The position numbers and the translations under genes were made by a program. The notes beneath the pieces were generated by a model. It searched no databases. It was not told the DNA's origin and worked only from the letters and a program-made list of their open reading frames with translations. Positions 1 to 10,776 of a stretch of 64,000 nucleotides of DNA are shown here, one piece after another (the stretch's first letter is position 1; each line of letters opens with the position of its first letter). Location of the stretch: positions 58,163,384-58,227,383 of the forward strand of contig NC_091250.1 of NCBI RefSeq assembly GCF_042477335.2, written 5' to 3'. The DNA is from Ovis canadensis (taxonomy: Eukaryota; Chordata; Mammalia; Artiodactyla; Bovidae).

Positions 1-1272
1 AGAAGGGATGAGGGAATGATGGAAGGTAATGTAGGCGAGGAAGTGTGGGGGATGAAGCTGTGAAAGATAAACACAAGAGAATGGCAGGAGAGTTTTGGTT
101 AAGTTGAGTTTGTTGAATTCTACACAGTGGTTGAGCTTTTGCATGAAAATGTCCAGGTCATTTAAAGTCTGGTGCTTGGGTAAGAAGTCTGGACTGAAAA
201 TTGAGAATGTCATTGAGACAGAAGTGATTGCATAGCTCTGAAAACGGATGAGCTCTATGGATGAGGGGATGCAGAGACAAACCCAAACTCTCAGAAAACA
301 TTTAAAAGCTAGCAATAACTAATTATCTACTAGAAACAGAAAATAGAATAATTAGAATTCAGATGATAAGAACGTCTATGCAATCCATTAACATCAGACA
401 CTTATTATGGTTATAAATGTCTTGGGGTAAATGTAAATGCTAATTTGAAGGGGGAAAAAAACATCTTCATTAAGTTGTCCACATTCTAATTTCGTGATTT
501 CTAGAGAGGTCAACACTTTGGACTCGGAAGAGATCAGATTCCATAATTACCTGACAAATTCTCACAATTCCTGGGAAACTGGTAAACTCCCTATAAAGAC
601 AATGAGAAGATAGAAACTGATTTATTTCCAAAAGCCCCACAAATCATAAGAAAACTTGACAGATTCAATTAAGAACAGGAATGGCCCCCTGAAAATGTAA
701 TAAAAATGGTGTTTTGGTTTTTTTTTCAGATTATTTTCACTGTTAGCTCAAGTCTCCCTAGGTTAAAAGCTTTAGTGACAGAAAATTAAATGAGATTTTA
801 TTTCTGAGACTCTTGCAAACAATTTGTGATCTTGTCATTGAGTATGTTCCATAGATACCAGACTTGCCAGTGAATGCTCATGACCCCTTTTCTCAATCAC
901 AAACACACATACACACACACAACCCCCACAAAAGTAAATTACAATTTCACTTTAAAAAAAAATCCAGAGAGTGATTATATAATTGGAAAGATATAAACCA
1001 TGTGATAACTCCTGAGTAAAAACTCCAGTTCTAGCACCCCAAATTTTTAAAAAATGGAAACATGTTCCAAGTGTTAGCACTCTTACTCTGGCTACGAGTG
1101 AAGCATATTTCAATCAATACTATGCCTACTGATCAGGAAATTATTTCCAATTGGAATATTAGCCACGGTACTGCCAGTTTCTTATCTTTACACTTCTCTC
1201 TCATGAGGCAGTTTGGGAACAAACAATAGTTCATAGTGTTCGAATACTCCACCTTCTTGGTCTAGCAAAATC
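1..1272. other. Intergenic, no assignable feature
   Basis: AT-rich sequence with no open frame of interest. It contains a T-run at about 718-727 and a short interrupted CA run near 898-931. No repeat family was recognised. Confidence 0.5.
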
Positions 1273-1575
1273 TTCAGTTCCGTTCACTCACTGTCATGTC
1301 CAACTCTTCGCAACCTCATGGACTGCAGCATGCCTGGCTTCTTCCCTGTCCATCACCCAACTCCTGGAGCTTGCTCAAACTCATGTCCATCAAGTCAGTG
1401 ATGCCATCCAACCATTTCATCTTCTGTTGTCCCCTCTCCTCCTGCCCTCAATCTTTCCCAGCATCAAGGTCTTTTCCAATGAGTCAGTTCTTCACATCAG
1501 GTGGCCTAAGTATTGGAGCTTCAGCTTCAACATCAGTTCTTCCAATGAATATTCAGGATTGGTTTCCTTTAGGTA
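1273..1575 (-). mobile_element. BovB LINE, 3'-end fragment
   Basis: Antisense copy of the BovB 3' end. It starts with a degraded TTCAGTTC-type tail and shows the diagnostic run encoding, on the minus strand, the ...WLDGITD...LQELV... C-terminal segment of the BovB polyprotein. It is clearly diverged from the copy at 2915 and truncated at its 5' end (right side). The open frame over it on the plus strand is a shadow. Confidence 0.9.
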
Positions 1576-1619
1576 ACAAAATCTTACCTAGTTCTAATGT
1601 CATCTTCCCTATGAAATCA

Positions 1620-1680
1620 TTCATTTATTCATTCAACAAATATCTAATGCTAAGCACTAGGTGGATAGAGGTCCTTGATC
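1620..1680. repeat. Possible L2/MIR-type 3' core remnant
   Basis: The stretch with ATTCATTCAACAAATAT followed by a degraded ...AGCACTAGG resembles the reverse complement of the common 3' core shared by L2 and related CORE elements. It is short and weak. Confidence 0.3.
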
Positions 1681-2129
1681 TTGTGAATCATATCTGAGTG
1701 TATATGTAAAAGGCAAGGGTAAGGAGGGACTGGGAAGAAAAGATAAAGAAATGATAGACTAAGATAATTTCAGATAAAAGAAAGTGTTGCAGAGAATTGA
1801 AAAGAGTGAGTTGAAAGAGAGTGAGGAGGTAACTTCTGAGCTAAGATCTGCAAAAAAAAAAAAAAACAAAAAAACAAGGATCCCTCCATGGGAATATCTG
1901 GGGAAGAGAGTTTCATTCAGAAAGTTGAACATCAGAGCAAGCTCAATATATTCAAAAACAGAAAGAAGGTTGATGTACACAGCTACATTAATATATGAAA
2001 ATAATACAGTAATTAATATATCTTGTAGCAATCAAGATGGTGTGCTAATTGTAAATTTCATGGCTATTACAAAGTGGAACTGCGTGGGAAAGGAAAGGAG
2101 ATGAAGAAGGAAAAGAAGGCTTGGGACAA

Positions 2130-2525
2130 ATCATGTTGGGTCTTGCAGGCCAAGGTCTGATGTTGGGTTGAATTTTAAGTGTGACAGGAAGCCACTGAAG
2201 AAGTTTAGGCAATAGAATGGCATCATTTGACTTATATGTGTGAAGAATGCTTTGTAAGATGGCAAAAATGGAAGCAGGGAGCCCAGGGAAACTGGCTATT
2301 GAAGAGAACCAGAGGAGAGTGGATGGGAGCTTACCTTTGAGGGGTGAAACAGTCAGGAGAGAGAAATCTTGGCAGATTTAAAACCACAGCTTAGGGGAAG
2401 GTTTGATTGGACCATCTGGTGGACTAAGTGGGAGATCAAGAAAGGACTGATTCATAGATGATGCCTAGATTTTTGGCTTCACCAACTGGGAACACCCAGA
2501 CAGGAATAGGTAGTTTGGAGAAGAT
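2130..2525 (+). repeat. Old interspersed repeat, family not assigned
   Basis: Text of the type 'aagccactgaag...ttaggcaatagaatggcatcatttgactta...gatgatgcctagatttttggcttc..aactggg' matches a common ancient mammalian repeat that I recognise by pattern but cannot name with certainty. Related fragments occur near 15165-15350 and 19585-19790. Confidence 0.4.
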
Positions 2526-2623
2526 GCAGCAGGAAATCAAGAGATCCCTCCCCAACTCTGTCTTCTATATCAGCAGTAGCCTCCTCCACACCTTAAACAC
2601 ACCTTTGCTACTGTGTCTACCAT

Positions 2624-2824
2624 ATGAAAGTGTTAGTCTCTCAACCATGGCCGACTTTTTGTGGCCCCATGGACTGCAGCCCATCAGGCTCCTCTGTCCA
2701 TTGAATTCTCAAGGCAAGAATACTGGAGTGGGTAGCCAATCCCTTCTCCAGGGTATCTTCTTGACCCAGGGATCAAACCCAGGTTTCCTGCATTAAAGGA
2801 AGATTCTTTACTATCTAAGCCAAC
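2624..2824 (-). mobile_element. Bov-tA-type SINE
   Basis: Antisense ruminant SINE. On the plus strand it begins with the BovB-derived tail (CCATGGACTGCAG..., GCAAGAATACTGGAGTGGGT), runs through CTTCTCCAGGG.ATCTTC..GACCCAGGGATCAAACCCAGG, and ends in the degraded tRNA-like head (..CTAAGCCAAC). Confidence 0.9.
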
Positions 2825-3360
2825 TGTGACTTGTATGTTTAATAGATTTTTAGTCCTTGGAGAGTAAGGATTTTGTTTTATTCATAATCCAGATATTATC
2901 AAAGTGCCTGGCACATCAGTTCAGTTCAGTTCAGTTGCTCAGTCGTGTCCGACTCTTTGCGACCCCATGAATCGCAGCACACCAGGCCTCCCTGTCCATC
3001 ACCAACTCCTGGAGTTCACTCAGACTCACGTCCATCAAGTCAGTGATGCCATCCAGCCATCTCATCCTCTGTCGTCCCCTTCTCCTCCTGCCCCCAATCC
3101 CTCCCAGCATCAGAGTCTTTTCCAGTGAGTCAACTCTTTGCATGAGGTGGCCAAAGTACTGGAGTTTCAGCTTTAGCATCATTCCTTCCAAAGAAATCCC
3201 AGGGCTGATCTCCTTCAGAATGGACTGGTTGGATCTCCTTGCAGTCCAAGGGACTCTCAGGAGTCTTCTCCAACACCACAGTTCAAAAGCATCAATTCTT
3301 CGGTGCTCAGCTTTCTTCACATAGTAGGTGCTAAAATACACTTATTTAATGAATGTACAA
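2825..3360 (+). repeat. L2 LINE 3' end, split by a BovB insertion
   Basis: Left part (2825-2914) ends in GTGCCTGGCACAT; right part (about 3326-3360) resumes as AGTAGGTGCTAAAATACACTTATTTAATGAATG. Together they read as the classic L2 3' end. The BovB at 2915-3325 sits between them, with CACAT repeated at both edges as a probable short target duplication. Confidence 0.6.
2915..3325 (-). mobile_element. BovB LINE, 3'-end fragment
   Basis: Well-preserved antisense BovB 3' end. It begins with the direct repeat of TTCAG units and TCGTGTCCGACTCTTTGCGAC, and runs to TTCTTCGGTGCTCAGCTTTCTTCACA. The minus strand keeps an open frame of about 130 codons of the polyprotein C-terminus (..[15 protein letters not shown]..). 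It is 5'-truncated at about 410 bp and less diverged than most BovB pieces here. Confidence 0.95.
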
Positions 3361-3850
3361 ATTGAAGTAAAATATTTAAAATTCAACTGCTTGCATTTTT
3401 GGAAAAGTAGCATCTTGCATAATTGAGTATATCTTTCTACTCTGATTTATGAAGTATTTTATTCACCCTGGGAAATACATGCTATATAAAGTAAAAAGAG
3501 CTATGATTGCAATTTGGATGTGCCATAATTAAAAGAAACTTCTATTTATATGTAAAATAGACTGTATTTCATGTAGAGAAGAGAGCAAATAAGTTGTTTA
3601 TGAACAGGAAATCTTTGGAGCCCTGTAGGGGTTTAGGCTAGTCCCTCTGAATTTAGTAGGGTTTCAATACATATTTATTTACTAAATGAGATTGAATACA
3701 ATAGAGTATTTTACCTAAAAGTCTCCATTGGTCTATTAAAATTATATATGAGCAGAATCCTTTGGAATAAACTATTAAAATATCAGGAATTAAATATATT
3801 GGGAGAGAGAGCCATTTATATTTAAAGGTGCTTGTAAGGAAACAGCCACA
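3361..3850. other. Intergenic, no assignable feature
   Basis: AT-rich unique-looking sequence between BovB and an L1 tail. No gene or repeat was recognised. Confidence 0.5.
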
Positions 3851-4270
3851 TTTTATAAATTTATTTTTAATTGGAGGATAATTGATCTACAATGTTGCTT
3901 TGGTTTCTGCCGTACATCAACATGAAACAGCCATATAGAGAGATTTGTTCCCTCCCTCCTGAACTCCTCTACCAGTTCCCTCCCCATTCCACCCCTCTAG
4001 GTTGTCATGGAGCCCTGGTTTGAGTTCCCTGAGTCATACAGCAAATTCCCACTGGCTATCTATTTTACATATAAGTTCCAAAGCTACTCTCTCGATTCGT
4101 CCCGCCCTTTCCCTCCCCCATTGTGTCCACAAGTCAATCGCTTTTCGTGTGAACTGACCACTGGAGATTGTACTTTCTGGCACCATACTGCATTTGCTAT
4201 TTCGGTATAGTGTTCATCTGTGTAACTTACTGGTTTTGTTGTTGTTATACTTCACTGTGTCTCTGACTTA
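3851..4270 (-). mobile_element. Ruminant L1, 3'UTR-only insertion (antisense)
   Basis: Begins ATTTATTTTTAATTGGAGGATAATTG, the reverse complement of the ruminant L1 end. It continues through GCCGTACATCAACATGAA, CCACCCCTCTAGGTTGTCATGGAG, GAGTTCCCTGAGTCATACAG and GCTATCTATTTTACATATA, the same 3' region seen in sense orientation at 56.2-56.5 kb. No coding part is included. Confidence 0.85.
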
Positions 4271-4789
4271 TAAGAAAATGAAATGTTTAAACCACAAAAT
4301 CCCAGGAGGTGCAGCTGACAGGTATAAAAGGCAGTGTGATACTGAAATAAATAATAAGTCAGTTTTTGATTAATGGGAGAAATCTTGAGGTAGCATGCAA
4401 CCCTGATTTTTTCCCCTTTCCTGTCCTACAGTGTTCTATAAAATTGCCTCTCACATAACTACTACCAAGAAATAATTACCTGATTGCAGCAGGGAACACG
4501 TTTAAAAAAATATTGGTCTTCCTCTAGTGTCAACATCACAGTAGTTAATGGACAAGAAATACAAGAGTCAAGATGGGGAAACAGGGCTGATGATGACTCT
4601 GTGGTTAAGAGATGGAAACGTGAGTAAGTCAGGCTGTGATTTACCTTTAGGCAGGCTAGTTTCCTGTCTATCAGGACCTGACTGATCTACCAGGGAGTAG
4701 GTGGGCCACAGAAAAGGATGAAGAAGAAAGCAACAACCACAGTGATAATAAACAACAGCATCATTCATGAGATCTTTGTACAAACATGA
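4271..4789. other. Intergenic, no assignable feature
   Basis: AT-rich sequence with no recognised repeat. A 92-codon frame on the minus strand (4568-4846) has no recognisable features and is taken as chance. Confidence 0.45.
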
Positions 4790-4990
4790 TCTTTGTATCA
4801 TACACATCACTGTAAGCTGTGTATTTCTTATCACCAATTCCCACAATCATCCCATAAGGTAAATTTATTTCTCCCACTTTGGACTGAAAGAAACAACAGT
4901 TCAAAAATGGTGGATAAACTTGCTCAAAACTAAATTTCTAGTAAAAGGCAGTCCAGAATGCAAACACAAACACACCTGGATCCAAATACA
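4790..4990 (-). repeat. MIR SINE
   Basis: Plus-strand text CCCACAATCATCCCATAAGGTAAATTTATTTCTCCCACTTTGGACTGAAAGAAAC...CTTGCTCAAAACTA...GTAAAAGGCAGTCCAG is the reverse complement of a diverged MIR, with the CORE-SINE order of motifs. Confidence 0.6.
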
Positions 4991-5476
4991 ATACCCTGAA
5001 GTAGTGAATGATGCAGAAACAAATTAGTCTGAGGGCCCAAGCAACAATCAGAAGAGAACCACCACCCTTAGCCACAGCTATTAAGGGTTTTAGCGGTTCC
5101 TAGAAGTAAACCATCCTGAGAACAGGCATGTGCTAGAGTACTTGTTATGGTTCATTTATTTATTCAGTAAACACAGTTTCTTACTAAATTTAGTTTCAGT
5201 TCTTCTCAACTAATCCTTGCTGTCTTTATAAGGTACCAAGCAAACCACCGTTTGGGGTGTTATTGAGATGTGCACCTGAAATGAACTAACCCACCTGATC
5301 ATGGCAGCTGGGTTCTCATTCCCAGAGGGGCAAATCAGGTAAGTAGACTCCCTCAGTGTAACGGAGTCCATTGTTACCTGTGTGCCATATGTTTGAATAG
5401 ATAGCATTATTCTTCCTCTCCACCCAAATTTATTAAATGTCTGTAGCATTTAGCATCTATGTATACATGTTCACAG

Positions 5477-5704
5477 GACTTCCCAGGTGGCACTAGTGGT
5501 AAAGAGCCTGCCTGATAATGCAAGAGACGTCAGAGATGTGGGTTCGAGCCCAGGGTCGGGAAGATCCCCTGGAGGAAGAAATGGCAACCCACTCCAGTAT
5601 TCTTGCCTGGAGAATCCCAGGGACAGAGGAGCCTGGAGGACTACAGTCCATACAGTCCCAAAGAGTCAGACACGACTGAAGTGACTAAGCAGGAACACGA
5701 GCAC
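5477..5704 (+). mobile_element. Bov-tA-type SINE (first of tandem pair)
   Basis: Sense SINE. The tRNA-like head GGACTTCCCAGGTGGCACTAGTGGTAAAGAGCCTGCCTG and the box-B-like GGTTCGAGCCC are followed by GGGAAGATCCCCTGGAGGAAGAAATGGCAACCCACTCCAG and the BovB-like tail CAAAGAGTCAGACACGACTGAAGTGACTAAGCA. Confidence 0.95.
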
Positions 5705-5716
5705 ATATGTGTTCAT

Positions 5717-5922
5717 GGGGCTTCCCAGGTGGCTCAGTGATAAATAATCTGCCTGGCAATGCAAGAGATGCAGGTTCGATCTGTGGGTTGGGAAGATGCC
5801 CTGGAGGAGGAAATAGTAAACCACTCCAATATTTTTTTCCTGGAAAATCCCAGGGACAGAGGGTCCTAGCAAGCTACAGTCCATGAGGTCACAAAGAGTC
5901 AGATGCAACTGAGCAGACATGC
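5717..5922 (+). mobile_element. Bov-tA-type SINE (second of tandem pair)
   Basis: Sense SINE with head GGGGCTTCCCAGGTGGCTCAGTGATAAATAATCTGCCTGGCAATGCAAGAGATGCAGGTTCGATCTGTGGG and tail CACAAAGAGTCAGATGCAACTGAGCAGACATGC. It ends at the second perfect copy of the flanking target duplication. Confidence 0.95.
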
Positions 5923-5936
5923 ATACATGTTCACAG

Positions 5937-6477
5937 CAAAATATTTCCTGTGGGAATGCATTCCTTGCGTATGTTTCTGGTCCACTTTTCAGGTACTCTG
6001 GTTGAGACCTATATGAGAACCATGAAGTTCAGCATTTATGGTCATTCAACAACCATACTGTTACGGGGCTTTCTAGCCCTGAAAATTTATAAATCACCCA
6101 CTCTGTGCTCATTAACTTTCTAGGTACCCTGGAGTTTATGACAAGTTTTTCTTAGAGGGTTACAATCATGTTGGTGAATAAAGGCTAATGTTAAAAAGCT
6201 ATACAGCACAGGGAATAAAGCCATTATTTGACAATAACTTTATTTTTTTTAACACTGAATCACTATTTCGCACATCTCAAACTTCTGTCAGCTTTTTTTA
6301 ATGAAAAAGTATGAAGAAAAATGAAACTTGCTGACAATAAGATAAGGGAATACAGGAGTTTAAAGAAGGGGTAGTGGGGGAGGAGTTGGAATTTTCAGAG
6401 AAGGAAGGGTTTATGAAAGCAGTAAGGTTCACCTTGGCCATGGAAACTGGGTAGGGATGGGTGATATTATAAAGATA
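5937..6477. other. Intergenic, no assignable feature
   Basis: AT-rich sequence with no recognised repeat or gene. A T-run lies at 6241-6250. Confidence 0.45.
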
Positions 6478-6710
6478 TCAGGGGACATCGGTTCGTTCCT
6501 TGGTCTGGGAAGATCCCACATGGCGCGGGGCAGCTAAGCCCATGTGTCATAACTCCTGAAGCCTGTGTGCCTATCACCTGTGCTCTGCAACAAGAGAAGC
6601 CCCCGTAATGAGAAGCCGGCACACCGCAACTAGAGAGTAGCCCCCACTCGCTGCAAATAAAGAAAGCTCTCTCAACAACCAAGACCCAGCACAGCAAAAA
6701 AAAAAAAAAA
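6478..6710 (+). mobile_element. CHR-2-like artiodactyl SINE with poly(A)
   Basis: Contains GGTTCGTTCCTTGGTCTGGGAAGATCCCACATGGCGCGGGGCAGCTAAGCCCATGTG, then ...GAGAAGCCGGCACACCGCAACTAGAGAGTAGCCCCCACTCGCTGC, and ends in an A16 tail. The order of motifs fits the tRNA-derived CHR family of Cetartiodactyla. The 5' head is missing. Confidence 0.8.
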
Positions 6711-6715
6711 AGCCA

Positions 6716-6880
6716 ACACTTACTGAGCAGCTGCTATGAGCCTTCCACCTTTCTGCGCCCTTCATGTAATTTCCCTTAAATCTCACAAGGTAGTTATTAC
6801 TATTCCATTTGACAGATGGTGATAGTGAAGCGGTGAAAATTATGACCTTGGCCAGTGGTCATAATTATCTGAAATCCTTG
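6716..6880 (-). repeat. MIR SINE
   Basis: Plus-strand CTTACTGAGCAGCTGCTATGAGCC...CTCACAAGGTAGTTATTACTATTCCATTTGACAGATGGTGATAGTGAAG is the reverse complement of the MIR consensus order. Confidence 0.65.
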
Positions 6881-7202
6881 GGCCATTTCCAGTCTTCCAG
6901 GAGGGGGAGCACTCTCAAGGCCAGGGTGATGCCCTGTACCACCGCCAGCGTCCGAACCAGAGCCAACAATAAAATCCAATACGCTGGAGCAGGTCTCTAG
7001 TCTTAGGTGTGCCCCTCTTTACAGTTTGTTTTTTCCTTGGCTAATTTCTGTTAATAACTTGTCTTTCAGGTTTCAGCTCAAGCATTGATTCATCAAGAAG
7101 TTAAATATGGAAAAAGGATGGAGTGTCAGAACATTCCTGGATTTCAAAGTGGACTAAACCTCCCTCTCATAGCCGCTTGTATCTTCACAATGTATTAGGA
7201 TT

Positions 7203-7400
7203 GAAAGTGAAAGTGAAGTGTCAGACTCTATGACCCCATGAACTGTAGCCTACTCGGCTCCTCCGTCCATGGGATTTTCAAGGCAAGAGTGATAAAGTGG
7301 GTTGCCATTTCCTTCTCCAGGGGAATCTTCCCGACCCAGGAATCGAACACAGGTCTCCCACATTGTAAGCAGACGCTTTTACCCGCTGAGCCACCAGAGA
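7203..7400 (-). mobile_element. Bov-tA-type SINE
   Basis: Antisense SINE from GAAAGTGAAAGTGAAGTGTCAGACTC through CCATTTCCTTCTCCAGGGGAATCTTCCCGACCCAGGAATCGAACACAGGTCTCC to GCTGAGCCACCAGAGA, the complete tRNA-like head. Confidence 0.93.
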
Positions 7401-7402
7401 TA

Positions 7403-8452
7403 GCGCTGCCCTTTCATTTGCTAGACTCTAAGATCTGCCTGTTCTCTGACCCTTTGGCTTTTCATGTGGGTACCCAAAGGCCATAACAACTAAGCACCCA
7501 AAGGCTATGTGAAAAATGAGGCTTGATAGAAAAGGAAGCTTCCTAAATCTGATGTTTGCTGCAAGCTTGTCTCATCTGGCCTTCCAGAGATTTTAACAAG
7601 AGGTTTGGGGAGAAGGTTAGGGACGCCAGTTCTGCTCAGTAAACTCTTCAGAGCCACCTGTTAACTGTTTCCTTTGAGGTGTGGAGCTCTGCTGCACCTC
7701 ACCTGACTTAACTCTGTCGCTGAAGATTTAATCTGCAAGAAGAGCACCTCTTTCCTCCCCAAGCTCTGTTCTCCCCATGCTGTGCTCTGGCCTCAGTGCA
7801 TTGCTCTGGCAGCTCAGAATTCTGAATGTTTTCCTTTTTCCTAAAGCTGCAGGCTTAGTCAGAGTGTGGTCAGTTTTCCAAGGTATCACAAGGAAGTTAT
7901 GCCCACTCTGCCACAGCACATGAGGGTCACCAGCTTTCCAGCCTGCACACCTGTCCCCTCCCTCACTTTCACTGCCTGACTGCTGAGTTGAGGTTGGATT
8001 TTTAGGTTAAATTCAGAGATTCTATTCAAAGTATGGAATTCTAGATGAGGAGTATGTTGGAGGGGGGAATATTAAGGAAATCAGTTAAACCAAGTTTCTT
8101 ACCTCAAATCTGTTATTAAGTATTGAGAATAATCTAAAGTGTTTGTGCATAACAGTCCTTTACTATAATGAAAACAACTATTCAGCATGTTTACTCATGG
8201 TCTTCCAACATATTTTTTCCTCTCATTATCAAAAGCCCCTCCATACACTTCGTATATCTTCCCCAAATTATCTTAGATCACAAACCACAAGTGTGTTTCC
8301 TGCTAATAATTTGCAACACCCCCCAGGAGATAAGGCTCTGAAATGTCTTCATTCCTAGGTGCAGTGTCCCTCCAGCCCTCTGCTTAACCTGGCTAAAGCC
8401 TTGAGTTAAAAATCCAGTTTAGGAAAACGGCTCTTCACTTGAGGCTCAAAAC
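7403..8452. other. Intergenic, no assignable feature
   Basis: Mixed-composition sequence without recognised repeats. Minus-strand frame 7728-7919 and plus-strand frame 8143-8358 are short and featureless. Confidence 0.45.
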
Positions 8453-8463
8453 TGACCTTGAGT

Positions 8464-8624
8464 GAGTGAAAGTCACTCAGTCGTGTCTGACTCTTTGAGA
8501 CCCCATGGATTATTCAGTCTATGGAATTCTCCAGGCCAGAATACTGGAGTAGCCTTTCCCTTCTCCAGGGGATCTTCCCAACTCAGGGATCAAACCCAGG
8601 TCTCCCACATTGCAGGCAGATTCT
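8464..8624 (-). mobile_element. Bov-tA-type SINE with 11-bp target duplication
   Basis: Antisense SINE (CACTCAGTCGTGTCTGACTC ... GATCTTCCCAACTCAGGGATCAAACCCAGGTCTCCCACATTGCAGGCAGATTC). It is flanked by TGACCTTGAGT at 8453-8463 and 8625-8635. The tRNA head is slightly truncated. Confidence 0.93.
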
Positions 8625-8858
8625 TGACCTTGAGTCTTTACAAATGTGTGTGTGTTCTACTGATATCATACTGAAAAGTGATATATCTTTGTGTGTGTGT
8701 TTACTGACATGCACTAGTCACTTAATAAATATTTGTTGACATAATAATGAATCTCTTAATTCCAGTCTAGATGCCAAAATAAAGGATTTCAGGATTTGAC
8801 CAATTTCTCCTCATTCTAGGTCTGACAATGTAGGTTTGACTATGTTTTTTCATAGCTT

Positions 8859-8957
8859 GATAGGTAGGTAGGTAGACAGACAGATAGATAGATAACTGAT
8901 AGATAATAGAAGAGAGTAAGAGAGTGGGTGGGTGTGGGTGTGTGGTGGGGGTAGGTG
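8859..8957. repeat. Compound microsatellite (TAGG/GATA/GT-rich)
   Basis: TAGG units, then CAGA/TAGA units, then a G/T-rich GTGGGTGGGTGTGGGTGTGTGG stretch. It is interrupted but likely length-polymorphic. Confidence 0.85.
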
Positions 8958-9984
8958 TGACCTGGCTGACTCTAAATCTGGTTTGGATCATCCTGAATGC
9001 AACTATTTTGGTGCTGAGGCTCCTGAGAATGATTCTTCTCTCACCTCTAGGTCCCTTTGAGCCATCTGACTCTTTTCAGCCTTCTTTCACTTCAAAGCAG
9101 TAGGTAGCAGTAGCAGCTCCTCTGGAACCTTGGCCTGCTGTTTCCTGGACTAATTTATCCTCTCGGCTTTCACCCCAGCTGTGCCCCCCACCTCCTGCTC
9201 CCTGACTCACCACTGTAACAGCAAAGGTCCAGGGCATTTCTTCTGGGAAGTCTGCTCTCAGAAGGCGCATGGGCCCCTGAACTCCCCTAGGCCCTGCCTT
9301 TAGCTCGGCAAGCACAGCAGGCAGCAAACTGCAAACGCCAACCGACAGGTGAGCTCCCTTTTTGGTCCAAGGCCTGTCATCTTTGCCCCTTCCCACCATA
9401 AAATGTGTGCCATCACTTCCAAAAGACATCAAGCAGGGTTCCTGATGAGCCTGGGGGTTCCAGAGTAAACAACAGGAAAATACACTGAACCACCAGCTAC
9501 AGCCCCTGATTCAGAAACGACTCACAGGTGAAGGCAATGGGTCAGGAACCCTGTTCCTCCTGGTGCTGGATGGTACATCAAGTAGAGATTTATTCTTACT
9601 GACAAGCTCGTAAGTGAGAACTCTTATTTTACTGGTTTCTTCTAACATAGCTGTTTTCATCCTCACGGAAGCAAGGAATATTGTTCAATGTGAAGAGAAG
9701 AAAACATTTGAGGATGAGGGTATTGGAGGAAGAAAGTTTAAGTCCTGGTAAAAACTAATACAGTGCCTTTTCAGGGGATGGGGAAATAGGGATGCAGACC
9801 ATCTCAGTCTTGCTGCAAAAGCTCCAGAACTCAAGAAAGCGGCAAGAGAAAGGGAATCGTGTCCTCTCGCTATCATGGCAGGTTTTTTTTTTTTTCAAAA
9901 TCAAATAAACCTCCTTTCTCATTATTTCTATTCAGATTCTTCCTCACTCGCTCCCATTCAGGCCTCTCCAAGTTCCTTGACATC
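8958..9984. other. Intergenic; includes a GC-richer unassigned block (9060-9440)
   Basis: No repeat recognised. The block 9060-9440 is noticeably GC-richer than its surroundings and holds a 118-codon minus-strand frame (9076-9432) with no recognisable domain. A T-run (9881-9894) follows. Confidence 0.4.
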
Positions 9985-10310
9985 CCTCCCCTATACCAGA
10001 CATGCCACCTGCCTTTGCAGCATGGCTCACTTTCACCCTTTTAAGTCTTTACACAAATGTCACCCTCTTGCAAGGCCTTCTTTATCACTCCCCCCCCAAA
10101 TGGGAAATTCCTGGGGCCCTTTCTTATTTTTCTGTTTATCACTTAGTGCTCCCTGCTGTATATTTTACCTATTTTACCTGCTTATAAGCAGACTTGCACC
10201 TGCTTTTCTCCCTTCCATATTGCCAGAACCTAGAGAAGTGTTTGGCGGGAGCACTTTTTGTTTATCTCACTGCTTGTTGACAGACTGCATGAATCAATGC
10301 ACAAATGGTG
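9985..10310 (+). repeat. L2 LINE fragment
   Basis: The order of motifs fits the L2 3' region: ACCTGCCTTTGCAGCATGGCTCACTTTCACCCTTTTAAGTCTTTACACAAATGTCACCCTCTTGCAAGGCCTTC, then TATTTTTCTGTTTATCACTTAGTGC, then GCCAGAACCTAGAGAAGTG. The 168-codon frame over it (9875-10381) is therefore not a gene. Confidence 0.65.
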
Positions 10311-10404
10311 ACCTGGCTGTCCACTGGGAGCCCATTTCAGAATTTGACCCCTTCCCTCTCATTTCAGACAATGTGATCTGACTTCTTTTTTTCTGCTCAT
10401 CAGA

Positions 10405-10776
10405 CTCTGTGATGGACCTAGAGTCTGTCATACAGAGTGAAGTAAGTCAGAGAGAGAAAAACAAATATATTAACACATACATGTGGGATCTAGAGAAATG
10501 GTACAGACAACCTACTTGCAGGGTAGGAATAGAGAAGATGTTGAGAATGGACTTGTGGATATGGCGGCAAGGGGAAGGGGAGTATGGGATGAACTGGGAG
10601 ATTAGGATTGGCATAAATACAATACCATGCATAAAATAGATTTCTAGTGGGAACCTGCAGCGATAACCTAGAGGGGTGGGAGAGCAGAGTGGGAGGGAGG
10701 TAGTTTAAGAGGGAGGGAATATATATGTTTTACAACATTGTGAAACAATTATATCCCAATAAAAATGTAAGAAAAA
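10405..10776 (+). mobile_element. L1 3' end (last part of ORF2 plus 3'UTR)
   Basis: GACCTAGAGTCTGTCATACAGAGTGAAGTAAGTCAGAGAGAGAAAAACAAATAT encodes the usual L1 ORF2 C-terminal region. A G/A-rich 3'UTR (GGGGTGGGAGAGCAGAGTGGGAGGGAGGTAG) follows and ends ...ATTATATCCCAATAAAAATGT. It is older than the L1 at 48.7-56.5 kb and of a different 3'UTR type. Confidence 0.8.

Larger units (their letters stand above)
5463..5936. repeat. 14-bp target-site duplication enclosing two tandem SINEs
   Basis: ATACATGTTCACAG occurs at 5463-5476 and again, identical, at 5923-5936. Between them lie two Bov-tA SINEs in the same orientation. A diverged middle copy (5705-5718) separates the SINEs. See the finding on this pair. 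Confidence 0.85.

Noticed and set aside
5477..5560. tRNA gene at a SINE head with box A/B-like motifs
   Set aside because: The tRNA-like head belongs to Bov-tA SINEs; there is no cloverleaf of a functional tRNA.
9875..10381. 168-codon plus-strand frame
   Set aside because: Lies over an L2 LINE fragment and starts in a T-run; no protein domain.
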